Shown: in pieces, positions 1-9,160 of the stretch | How positions within the stretch are numbered: the stretch's first letter is position 1 | Layout: every line of letters begins with the position of its first letter | NCBI GenBank assembly: GCA_905250125.1 | Contig: CAJNOL010000845.1 | Coordinates: 1 to 64,000, forward strand | DNA: 64,000 nt | From: Rotaria sordida | Taxonomy: Eukaryota; Rotifera; Eurotatoria; Philodinida; Philodinidae | Direction of reading: 5' to 3' | Made by a program: the position numbers and the translations under genes | Notes under the pieces: model-generated | What the model was told of the DNA's origin: nothing | The model's database searches: none | The model's input: the letters and a program-made list of their open reading frames with translations, nothing else

Positions 1-888
1 ATGCTGAGTGTCTGTGGTATGTAGTGGAAGGGAACCCGGCTTTTTTTGTAGTATAGTTGTGTTGCTGTTGATGAGAATAATTGAAGTATGATGTTTCGAT
101 TTTTCGCAATGTCTTCATTTAGCGAAATGATTTTAAGAAGCTTGTTCACCATGTCTATGATGTCGATTTTTTTCTGATGATGATTGATGATTTTTGGGAA
201 GTCTAATATGAATCTTTCATGAGCAAATTAGCACAAGAAATGGATCTATGGCTTAGGTGTGACGGAAGCAACCCATTCCATCAACCATATAAAATAATAT
301 GAAGAAACATTTAAAAGGGCTGATATTTATGTCGAACAGATTCAAGGAGAATTAAATAATCATAACGACGATAATTATAGCAGCTATAGTAAACATGATG
401 CTAATGATTAATGACTATTATGATGAATTCATGTGAACAACCAAAAATTCTTTTCAGTTGCTCGATTTGGATTCGGAAAATTTTTGCTATGAAAATACCA
501 ACAAAATAAAGATTGAGGAGAACTAATTTAAGATATTGATTTATTAGCATCAAAATAAATTTAATGTATGGTTTTTGATGATATTTCTAGAAGAAAAAAA
601 AATTTCAAAGGTTACTAAATCATGTCAAGAAATTAAAGGTGACTAAGAACTTGTAGAAAAGAATATTTAGTTAGCTACTTAGATTTTGAACCAAGAAGAA
701 AAGTGACTGAAATTTTCCATCGACTTCGTAAAAAGCGAGAGAACAATGTTGACTCTAGATAGTGCTAAAAACTCGAGTTATTTGTCTCTTATTATTTTAA
801 AGTTATTTAAAAAAAGCTCATAGCCACTTCACTCTGAAATGGACAATAGGTAACTCTGTAAATCATACATACACGATTTTCAAGAACG
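1..888. other. AT-rich spacer, no gene recognised
   Basis: Stops occur frequently in all frames. I see no protein family, tRNA or clear repeat here. The composition is typical of the intergenic DNA elsewhere in the window. Confidence 0.5.
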
Positions 889-907
889 TTAAAATGAACG
901 AAATCCA

Positions 908-1003
908 TGAGAGTGTGGGTGTGGTTGTAAGGCGTTCCTGTAAGTGAGTGCAACTAGTCGGTATTCACACTCACACACACGCACCCCACACATCCACACC
1001 CTC
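908..1003. repeat. GT-rich/CA-rich hairpin element, copy a
   Basis: A G-rich arm (GAGAGTGTGGGTGTGG) is followed by a unique loop and a C-rich arm of CACACAC and CCACACCC type, so the strand can fold back on itself. The loop holds a core of about 45 bp (926-970, starting TGTAAGGCGTTCC and ending TCGGTATTCACAC) that recurs almost unchanged at 1419-1464 (inverted) and 18939-18985. The three copies look like dispersed members of one short element. Confidence 0.6.
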
Positions 1004-1414
1004 GTCGGATGGAATATCCATGCCATTGAAAACCGTTTATAAAATTCTAAGATACAACGCAAAAAACAGGTTTTGTAAATATTCGATCGATTATGGTTAA
1101 TGTGTGTATATACCGTTTGCATGATTTACCCTGTCATATTTTGTTTATATCTCAGTAATTTTGTTATTGAGAAATTAATTTTTTTTCCCAAAAGATGTAT
1201 TGTTTGTTGAGGAAGGGACACTGAAGAAAATAAAGCTATTTTTTTAAAATTCTCATTGGTGACAAATACGATTTTTTGAGTCTCATTCTGCTAATGATGT
1301 TTCTATAACTTTGACTGATGACGCTGACAAATTTAGTTCAAATATCTAAAAGTATTACCCACAAGTAAAATGATCTACTTCTATTTTTAGTCTTCTGGTG
1401 GATTGGTATGGATC

Positions 1415-1481
1415 TGGGGTGTGAATACTGACTAGTTGCACTCACTCACAGGAACGCCTTACACCCACATCCACACCCCTC
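1415..1481. repeat. GT-rich/CA-rich hairpin element, copy b (inverted core)
   Basis: The reverse complement carries the same core as copy a (TGTAAGGCGTTCCTGTGAG, then ACTAGTCAGTATTCACACC) with only a few differences. It ends in CACCCACATCCACACCCC. With copy a it forms an inverted pair about 450 bp apart. Confidence 0.6.
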
Positions 1482-1596
1482 CGCGTAAGTTACGATGGAA
1501 ATTTGCATCAGATAAAAATGAAGGTAGACTTCAACTGCAGAGATTTTATTTGAAAAAGTTCCACGCATATATGATAATTATAAGGGAGGGGAGATT

Positions 1597-2280
1597 TTAT
1601 TTTTTCGAATTAACAATAGAAACAACGATTCCAATTATGGTAGGGATGACAACTAATAGAAAACAGCAAATACAACACCAGATGTATACACAGTTCTTCG
1701 AATTGCTCGACTTGACTACAACAGGTTGTTTATAAGTATTAGACTGGGTAGAAGTCTTATATGGCGTATACGTAACAGGTTGTGCAGAAGTAGTAGACCG
1801 CGAGGAGGTAACAGCAGAAGCTGAAGACCTGAATCTCGATGTTAGCCTTTGAATGGGACCAATATAGTATTGTTGCAACCATTGCATTTTGTATGTCATA
1901 ATCTTGTTAACTTGTCTTTTTTGTCCGGCAATAATAATTGATTCAACCACCAACAGTTGATTTTGTATTTGATTGATTTCGTAAAACTCATTACTAAAAT
2001 TACCACAAAGCTCATCACTTTGAAAAAAGACCTTGTTGTTGAGCACGTCCGGACTGAATGCAGCACAGAGAACAACGAGACCTTTCTGCTCATCGACAGA
2101 TAATCTATTCCAATTTTTATAGTCTGTGAAACGTTGAATATCAGCATCGTTATTACAATCAATTGCCGTACATACACAACTCAAATAATACATGAGTCGA
2201 CCGACATCGTTTTCCGGTACATCCACCTTTACACCGAATGGTTTAAATTCGATTGTATTACTTCGTACAATAGCAGACAT
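1597..2280 (-). CDS. Tail-anchored membrane protein of unknown function
   Basis: Single-exon gene for about 227 residues. I chose the ATG at 2280 (MSAIVRSN) rather than the longer open frame to 2310, because that frame has only a TTG start and a TATA box (TATAAAAG, minus strand, 2316-2323) lies just upstream. The N-terminal two thirds is soluble and predicted mostly helical, with several cysteines. A Ser/Thr/Gln-rich linker follows (about residues 155-190). The C-terminal 30 residues hold one strongly hydrophobic, Cys-rich segment (YIWCCICCFLLVV...IIGIVVSIV) ending in Asn-Ser-Lys-Lys, and there is no signal peptide. This is the layout of a tail-anchored protein. I do not recognise the family. 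It may be a rotifer-specific one, but that is inference. Confidence 0.6.
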   Translation of the reverse strand: MSAIVRSNTIEFKPFGVKVDVPENDVGRLMYYLSCVCTAIDCNNDADIQRFTDYKNWNRLSVDEQKGLVVLCAAFSPDVLNNKVFFQSDELCGNFSNEFYEINQIQNQLLVVESIIIAGQKRQVNKIMTYKMQWLQQYYIGPIQRLTSRFRSSASAVTSSRSTTSAQPVTYTPYKTSTQSNTYKQPVVVKSSNSKNCVYIWCCICCFLLVVIPTIIGIVVSIVNSKK

Positions 2281-2315
2281 CGTTTTTGAGCGTATCAACG
2301 TTATAAGCAACCATT

Positions 2316-2323
2316 CTTTTATA
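2316..2323 (-). promoter_or_regulatory. TATA box of the tail-anchored protein gene
   Basis: TATAAAAG on the minus strand, 36 bp before the ATG at 2280. The spacing suits a short 5' leader and favours the downstream ATG as start. Confidence 0.45.
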
Positions 2324-2359
2324 CTACCTTTTAACAGCGATTCATGATTGTTTCGCCAG

Positions 2360-2798
2360 TCATGGCTCTCGGAAGTGCCGACGGAAGTTGATAGACAAAA
2401 AATGACAAAAATTATTCAGCTGTCTTTTCGCGGAATTTGTATTTTTTTTCTCTTCGCTGAAATGTTTACACAATTCTGCATCTCTACACTTAAGCATTAT
2501 TTGAGCATACGCTTCGATGTGCATAAAGGAAGTAGGATCAAAATTGTATGCAAATTCTATGTCGTCAAACATTTTCAATTTTTTCCTTCATTTTTTCCAG
2601 CCAATAGTGGCCTCTAACTGGTGAAAATATTCTGAGAATCGTGAGCCAGCCCTTCAACATCAAAACATTTTTAAAAAAAAGAAAAAATGTTTTTTGTTCG
2701 TCATGTTCTTCGGCACGAAAGGGTGATGACGCATAAGATGTGAAATAAGTGCATATTGAATTTTCAAAATTGATGCAAATTTGGATGCAGAATTTCAC
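2360..2798 (-). pseudogene. Possible degraded coding fragments
   Basis: Two overlapping minus-strand open frames lie here, 77 residues (2565-2798) and 72 residues (2360-2578). Their composition looks protein-like (acidic/aromatic start at FDDIEFAYNFDP, then a Cys/Lys-rich helix), but they do not join in one frame and I recognise no domain. They could be remnants of a decayed gene or chance frames. Confidence 0.2.
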
Positions 2799-2860
2799 GG
2801 GTGTGGGTGTGGGTGTGGGTGAAGCGAAGATTAGAACTCACACCCCCCCCCCCACCCCCA
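2799..2860. repeat. Telomere-like (TGTGGG)3 hairpin
   Basis: Three perfect TGTGGG units (2802-2819) preceded by GGG are followed after 17 bp by a C-rich arm (CACACCCCC... and CACCCCC). TGTGGG is the telomeric hexamer reported for Adineta vaga. The G-strand-then-C-strand order is that of head-to-head telomeric repeats. A Penelope-like element tail begins immediately downstream. Confidence 0.6.
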
Positions 2861-2862
2861 AT

Positions 2863-3245
2863 TACGCAACATGAAAAAGAAACAGGTCATCATATGGACT
2901 GGATTAACTTTCGGGTAATATGTCACGACAATCATTTTTATCGTTTGTTAATTAAGGAATCGTCATTGATCAAGACTTATGAATCAAAATTCAATGAAAC
3001 CACACATCCGGTACCATTACTTGTTTTTCCTGATGGTCTATCGAGAGTTCTGCTACCTAACTCTAGTCATTAAGGAAACTTAAAGTTATTCATTATTGTA
3101 TCTTTCATTTTTTTGTCTTTCTTTTTTCCTTTTCTTTTTCTTGTTTCCTTCTTCTACTCTGCTCATTACTAAATGTACAATTTTTTCTGAGACCTTAATA
3201 AATGTTGAAAATGGTGACATAGATCATCGAAACGTTGAATTATTG
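2863..3245 (+). mobile_element. Penelope-like retroelement 3' remnant (GIY-YIG nuclease tail)
   Basis: The plus-strand reading up to the stop at 3073 has the C-terminal pattern of a Penelope-type GIY-YIG endonuclease: a His-x3-Thr-Gly-His start, DWINF, then R-L-L-I-K-E-S with the characteristic Arg and Glu, and a closing VPLLVFPDGL block. Downstream, 3205-3240 can form a short stem followed by CGAAACGTTG, a motif I associate with the 3' ends of such elements. The reverse transcriptase is not present in the window, so this is a 5'-truncated fossil copy. Confidence 0.5.
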
Positions 3246-3319
3246 TCTATTTATTCGAAAGTAAAAAAAAATTTACAATGTTATACAAAGCCACTGTTAT
3301 CTTATCGTTTATTATGATG

Positions 3320-3690
3320 AAATTTATTAATTTATGATGTATTAAAATGTTTTGATTTACAATGAAACTTATTGTATGACATTATGCTACAATGCATTAA
3401 ATTATAATGATATTCATTGAATGATATTGTATAAAAATGTATTAATTTACAATGATATTCATTGAATTGTATCATCTTAAAATGTATTATTTTTGAAATT
3501 TATTGAATGATGTTATTTAAATTCATTTCTTTACAATGCATTAATTTTACAATAAAATTCATTCATTCAATGATGTTATATTATGATTAATTTGTTTTTA
3601 CAATGTTTTTGATTTCAATGATAATATATGTTAGGATACATTGATTTATGATGAAATTTATTCTATGATGATTTAAAAATTCATTTGCTT
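3320..3690. repeat. Degenerate AT-rich minisatellite
   Basis: A unit of roughly 45-55 bp, built from TTTACAATGA, ATTCATTGAATGAT and ATTGTA...AATGTATT blocks, is repeated about six to eight times with drift. No coding capacity. Confidence 0.55.
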
Positions 3691-3699
3691 GTTGAATTA

Positions 3700-4330
3700 T
3701 ATGAATTTATGAGAATATGAGAATAATAAAAAGTACATGATTTATAATTGATGTGTGTACCAATGACACGAATGCGTATGTTGCTTCGAAATTATCTTAT
3801 TTATCTTGAGAAAGACTAGAACGAACAAATAAACAGTTGAAAGATAAGAAAAATTCTTTTTTTACTTGGGAGAACAATTCTAAATTAAATTTTAATAATA
3901 ATACTTGCCATAATCTTAGAATCAGATGTAGATGATTTACTTCGGATGAAATATATTTTTTTCCCGTTATTGTACACATTTTAGTGTACATTATTGTTCA
4001 AAGTCTATGTTATTTATGTTAGGAGATACATACCAATTTATATCACAGCCTGTCAGATGGCTTTGTAATCTGACTCAGGCGAGAGAAACTGTTTGTACTG
4101 CTATGGAGATAGCAATGTAGTACTCGTGAAGGCCTTCGATGTTCGTAGATCCCTGTCGTCATTATGTACGACACACTTACGTTCATTGCCCTATCAGTTC
4201 GGTGTGGTCCGCTCTGTGTGCGCCTGTAGCATCCTTACGGAGCCTCTCCCTGGTCGCGCGCACGCGTGTACATGAAAGTGAACGAATGAAAATTCAAACA
4301 AATTTATTGAGCAAACGAAAAACAAAAAAA
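3700..4330. other. Intergenic spacer with a GC-richer patch
   Basis: Mostly AT-rich. A patch at about 4045-4270 is much richer in G+C and starts with a strong hairpin (GCCTGTCAGAT paired with ATCTGACTCAGGC). I could not match it to an rRNA, tRNA or protein. It lies just past the 3' end of the ART-TPR gene. Confidence 0.35.
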
Positions 4331-4333
4331 AAA

Positions 4334-7330
4334 TTACAAGTTCTTTTGAATTTCCTCAAATGTTTTTCTATAATCCAAAAGATGAGGATGATTTGAAGGT
4401 AACTTTTCTTGAGCAATTTCTAATGCTTGTTGAATATTTTTCATTGCCATACTGTATTGTCGAGTAGACAAATATAATTTTGCCATATTGTGATATATTA
4501 CAGCTAAATCAGGATGATTTTTTGGTAGTTTCTTTTCACGTATTTCTAATCCTTTTTGAAAATATGTCAATGCTGCTGAATAATCTTTTATTTGTCGATA
4601 AGTTTCACCAAAATTTGTATATGTCGTTGCACATTCCAGAGGATTGCATTGAACATTTTCTTGAATATCTAATGCTTTTCGATGAAATGAAAGTGCCCTT
4701 TCATAATTACCCATTAATCGATGAACATCACCAATATCACTATATGTAATGGCTCGATTGGGATGTGTTTCACGTAACGTTTTTTGACGTATTGCAAGGG
4801 CCTCTTCAAAATTTTCAAGTGCCTTTGAGTAGTTCTTCATAGCGCGATAAACTCTTCCGAACCAGTTGTATGGAAAAGCTAAGTCGGGATGATTTGGAGG
4901 CAGAGTTTTTTTTTTGATTTTAAGATTTTTCTTATGAAATTCAAGTGCTTTCGAGTAGTCACCCATGTTGTAATACACTTGACCGACGTTGTTGTAGGAA
5001 ACAGCCAAATGGGGATGATTCGAAGGCAGAGCCTTTTTCGTGATTTCGACCTCTTTCTCGTAAAATTCAAGTGCTGTCGAGTAGTCACCCATGTTGTTAT
5101 ACACTTGACCGATGTTGTCGTAGGAAGTAGCCAATAATGGATGATTCAGAGGCAGAGCTTTTTCGAAGATTATATGTGCTTTTTCGTAAAATTCAAGTGC
5201 TTTCGAGTAGTCACCCGTTTTGTTATACACTTGACCGATGTTGTTGTAGAAAGTAGCCAAATTGGGATGATTCGGAGGCAGAGCTTTTTCGAAGGTTTCA
5301 TGTGATTTTTCGTAAAATTCAAGTGCTTTCGAGTAGTCACCCATGTTGTTATACACTTGGCCGATGTTGTTGTAGGAAAGCGCCAACTCGGGATGAGTCG
5401 GAGGCAGAGCTTGTTCTTTAATTCTATGTGCTTTTTCGTAAAATTCAAGTGCTTTAGAGTAGTCACCCATGTTGTTATACTCCCCACCGATGTTGTTGTA
5501 GGAAGTAGCCAATGAGGGATGAGTCGGAGGCAGAGCTTTTTCGAAGGTTTCATGTGCTTTTTCGTAAAACTCAAGTGCTTTCGAGTAGTTTCCCATGCTG
5601 TTATACACTTGGCCGATGTTGTTGTAAGAAAGAGCCAAATCGGGATGATTCGGAGGCAGAGCTTTTTCGACGATTTGATGTGATTTTTCGTAAAACTCAA
5701 GTGCTTTCGAGTAGTCACCCATGTTGTTATGCACTTGACCGATGCTGTTGTAAGAAGTAGCCAAATCAGGATGAGTCGAAGGCAGAGCTTGTTCTTTAAT
5801 TTTATGTGCTTTTTCGTAAACTTCAAGCGCTTTCGAGTAGTCACCCATGCTGTTATACAGTAGATCGATGTTGTTGTAGTAAGGAGACAATGAAGGATGA
5901 TCTTCCGGAAGAGTTTTACGCTGGATTTTGAGAAATTTTTCGAAAAATGAAGCTGCTTCTGTGTATTCTCCTCGGTCCTTTTTCACACATGCAAGCTCGT
6001 GATAGATATATGCCTTGTCACTGTCGTTGGATGCCTGTTCTAGCAGCGCGATATACAATTCTCCAGCCTTGTTGAATTGACCTATTTTGAGCAGCAATTT
6101 ACCCATTCGATGCCATCCAGTGCTACCTAAAGATTCTTCTCGTATACGATCGGTTAGTTGACGAAGTTGTTGGTCATCATCTGATGTAAGTTTAACGTCC
6201 ACTTCATAAAGTGGATTTTTCTCGTCAAGTTTTCGAATGTCACCAATTCGGAAAACTGTGTGCATAGAGAAGAGAATTTCCTCTTCTTTCTTGTAATAAC
6301 TCTCCTCTCGGATGGAGACGAAAGGAGTTGTTAAGACCGTGGGATCTATGGTTATTTGGAAAAGGATACCAACCATATCGATTGTGTGCAAAGAATGCTT
6401 GGCAAAGCTTAGCGAGACATTTCGATTTGTACTAGTGGATAAAAAATTATTGAACGATATTAGACCACCTTTGTTTTTTGAGAGCTTTTCGAATTGTGAT
6501 ATCAATAACCCTTGGCCCCTATAAACTATAAATGAGTTCCCACGATACTAACTAACCTGTTTGTGGTGTAAATCTTGAATTTGTCGGTGCACATCACATA
6601 GGAAAAATCCCATTCGGATGATAATATCACCATCCAATGTTCGTAATGCTGCATTAAGCATTTTGTATGTAAAGCAGTCGCGGGTGTACCACCAAATGGC
6701 CAATGTTGGCTGATAACTACGTTGAAATTCATCAATTAGTTTGAGTTCTTTGGCATTGCCTTGGTATAATTCTTGGCAAAACTGGACCAAGTCTTTAATG
6801 GCTTCTTGGTCATGCTGCATATCGAGGAGGATTTCCTTGAATATTTGTGTATACATAAAGGTCGGTTCTAGCTGATTGAGATTTTTGCTAGAGCTAATTT
6901 CATTCGCACCAATAATGCTTATCTATGTAGTATTTTGATTGCATTGCTGCACAGCTATTTGCAATGCTTTGCATATGGACTTGATTGTAGCATGGACACC
7001 TTTTATTTTTGTCCAATTTTTGGCCCATGCTTTGTGACGTTTCTTATCGCGACAAAAAATGTAAACGGCATCTAAGTTTGACATGCCATTAATATCTGGT
7101 AGAAGATGTTGTCCAAGTGTACCAGATGAGATAACAAATGATATCTCTTCGTTATTTTCCTGTAGACATTGAATACATTCTTCTACCGTTTTACAAATAT
7201 TTACTTGATTGACAATTTCGCGTAATCGAGCAAGAGTATATTGACAGTCTTCACTTGCTATATCGATATGGTCATCGACCCAGATGACCAAATAATTTTC
7301 AGCCGTATGTCGTCTTCGTTGTACACTCAT
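4334..7330 (-). CDS. ADP-ribosyltransferase-TPR protein crossed by two in-frame TAG codons
   Basis: One continuous minus-strand frame of 999 codons, interrupted only by TAG at 6923-6925 (codon 136) and at 6548-6550 (codon 261). Residues 1-135 form the lineage-typical N-terminal domain (YLVIWVDDHID...VYIFCRDKKRH). About 145-265 is a helical linker. About 268-390 is an NAD:arginine ADP-ribosyltransferase fold with the R-S-E signature: YRGQ (Arg271), FLSTS (Ser298) and E-E-E (349-351, an ExE pair). About 400-998 holds some 14 kinesin-light-chain-type TPRs. It would transfer ADP-ribose from NAD to a protein arginine, with the TPRs probably choosing the partner. Sequence across both TAG sites aligns without a gap to the family, and no usable intron removes them. 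The gene is therefore a very young pseudogene, is read through, or is expressed as shorter products. The true stop is TAA. The intron found in its paralogues is absent. Confidence 0.65.
4883..5890 (-). repeat. Eight near-identical 126-bp TPR-coding repeats
   Basis: Codes TPRs 3-10 of the ART-TPR gene. Each unit is 42 codons, of the form LA(T/L)SYNNIGQVYNNMGD, then YSKALEFYEKAH, then a variable hexamer, then ALPPxHPx. The DNA identity between units is much higher than between these and the outer TPRs, pointing to recent expansion or gene conversion inside the array. The regularity also yields long antisense open frames that are not genes. Confidence 0.85.
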
Positions 7331-7405
7331 TTTGAGAAGTAATATTGCTCTTAATCAATACGGAGTATGATTGAATAATAAATTGCTACTTGTACAGACT
7401 TCATC

Positions 7406-7675
7406 TAGTGGCGTATCTAGAACAGTGGCGACTCGCTGGCGGTGAGGTGGCAGTGGAAGGTGGCGCCACTCTTTTTTTGCTTGTAACTTTTAAACTGAAT
7501 GTTATGGAAGCCTAAAATTTTTATCATATATACTACATTTTAGGGCTAGATTATGGATAAAAATTCCAGGTCTTCATAACATTTAGTTAAAAAATTAAAA
7601 GCAAAAAAAGAGTGGCGCCACCTTCCACTGCCACCTCACCGCCAGCGAGTCGCCACTGTTCTAGATACGCCACTA
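7406..7675. mobile_element. hAT-type MITE
   Basis: 270-bp element with almost perfect terminal inverted repeats of about 77 bp (TAGTGGCGTATCTAGAACAG at the left end, mirrored on the right). An 8-bp target duplication with one mismatch flanks it (ACTTCATC/ACTTCACC). The TIR start resembles the CAGTGGCGTA type common in hAT elements and the 8-bp duplication is the hAT hallmark. No transposase. It sits 75 bp upstream of the ART-TPR start codon, so it may influence that promoter. Confidence 0.8.
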
Positions 7676-7683
7676 ACTTCACC

Positions 7684-8460
7684 TTTTTTTATTTATACAT
7701 TCGATGTGCGTAATTCTTTTTCTAGATTCATCTACCACGTCACATGTGAGTAATTTTTGTTTTTTTGTGTTGACATTCAAGGACAAACATTATCTAGTTT
7801 CAATCGAAAATATCGTTGTAAACGACAAATGAAAAGAATAAAATCATTAACGTCATTTATTTTATGATTATTTTTTTTCGACTAGTATTTATTTGCCATG
7901 TGTGCGATAACTTCAATGTTATTGCATTAGATACCTCGTCTCATACGTTGTTTATTGTAAAGAACCTTGCTTTTTCTCTTTCTAACAAGAACGAAAAAAT
8001 GAACAAGTACATCATTGATTTGATTTTTTTTCTCGTTATACACATGATGGTCATGATGATAATGTGAACGAAACAAGAAGAAACATAATTTCAATTTCAG
8101 TCGAGACAACAATCTAACAACGGTTTATACTTGTCAAATATACTGCTGATCATTAACCAATGATTGAAGTAAAACAACTGCTCTTGCTATACTTAACCCT
8201 GAGTGACATGTATGTTAGTGATTCTTAGTAAATTGAATTTTCAAGATAGAAAATAATGACTGTTTTTTTTTGTTTAAAAAAAATCCGGCTTAAATTGCTC
8301 TTTATTAATAGCGTGTTCATCTGAAATATGAATCATGTTCTATCGATTCCAAATGGTAGTAATAAAGTGAAACTGACTATCTTCATAAACTGGAGACGCA
8401 TGAGATGAGTAAATCTGTGTAGATACAAATAACAAAAAGCATTTTATATACACAGAAGTA
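7684..8460. other. AT-rich spacer, nothing recognised
   Basis: Low-complexity AT-rich DNA. The short open frames in it have biased composition and no domain features. Confidence 0.45.
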
Positions 8461-8739
8461 TTACATAGAAAAAGGTAAAAATATTCAAGATGTTGATTAA
8501 AATCGATTAAAATATTTTTATTAATTTAAATCCGTTTTTTAAATTTTTAATCGATTTTAATCAATTTCTGATGTAATTACACCATCTCAATTTGAAATAA
8601 TTTATGTAGTAGTTCCAAATTTACTATATTTGTTGGGATTTAGCTTAGTGACAACTTCATAGTTTGTGAGTACGACTTATCCAGAAAACCCATGAAAAAT
8701 TTGAATACCACGTTCGGATCTTGAGAAAAGCGCATATCT

Positions 8740-8976
8740 TTAATATGTACGATTAAAATCGATTAAAAAGTGATAATAGATTAAAATTGATTAACAGGTA
8801 ATAAATATTGAAATAAATTAATAGTTATTAATAGATTGAAGCAGATTAACAGGTAATAATAATGGATTGAAGCAGGTTAACAGGTAATAATAGATTGGAG
8901 TAGATTAAAAGGTGATACTAAATTGGAACGGATTAACAAGTAATAATAATAGGTCGAATTAGATTAACAGATAACA
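8740..8976. repeat. Degenerate minisatellite of GATTAACAGGTAATAAT type
   Basis: About eight drifting units of 28-35 bp, built from AGATTGAAGCAGATTAACAG followed by GTAATAAT-like blocks, run up to the inverted-repeat element at 8977. Related GATTAAAATCGATTAAAA palindromes occur just before and inside that element. Confidence 0.5.
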
Positions 8977-9114
8977 ACCCAGTGAAGAATGCGAGCGATT
9001 AAAATCGATTAAAACTTCAATATTCTATGGATCTAATCGGAATTGAAAATTCGATTAGACCCATAGGATATTGAAATTTTAATCGATTTCAATCTTTCGA
9101 ATTTTTCACTGGGT
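8977..9114. mobile_element. 138-bp inverted-repeat element (ACCCAGTGAA termini)
   Basis: The outer termini ACCCAGTGAA / TTCACTGGGT are perfect inverted repeats. The inner arms (CGATTAAAATCGATT..., TTCAATATTCTATGG against CCATAGGATATTGAA) extend the fold to nearly the whole length. No clear target duplication. A similar ACCCAGTGAA string occurs at about 12316. Family unknown. Confidence 0.55.
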
Positions 9115-9160
9115 AGACATAGTTCTTAAACCTTTGTTTAATTAATCCCACCTATCAACA

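Noticed and set aside
889-1122. Open frames inside the GT/CA-rich hairpins (also 2801-2860, 10892-11173, 43065-43304)
   Set aside because: Their protein text is His/Thr/Pro or Val/Trp repeats created by the simple sequence.
4160-4260. Possible rRNA fragment in the GC-rich patch (GCCCTATCAGTTCGG)
   Set aside because: Only a few bases resemble 18S rRNA and the surrounding sequence does not continue the match.
4879-5844. Long antisense and alternate-frame open frames across the TPR array (for example 5170-5844)
   Set aside because: They follow from the 126-bp periodicity of the real TPR coding strand, and their protein text is a repetitive shadow without a start or context of its own.
4883-5890. 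Regular repeats that might suggest a CRISPR array
   Set aside because: The units are contiguous 42-codon TPRs without unique spacers, in a eukaryotic gene.
6548-6925. TAG read as a sense codon (altered genetic code)
   Set aside because: Other genes in the window, including the P450 and the 19.1-kb ART-TPR gene, terminate with TAG, so general reassignment is not supported.
6548-6925. Short introns removing the two TAG codons of the ART-TPR gene
   Set aside because: The only GT...AG pairs around the TAG codons are about 30 bp or shift the frame, and the flanking text matches the family without a gap.
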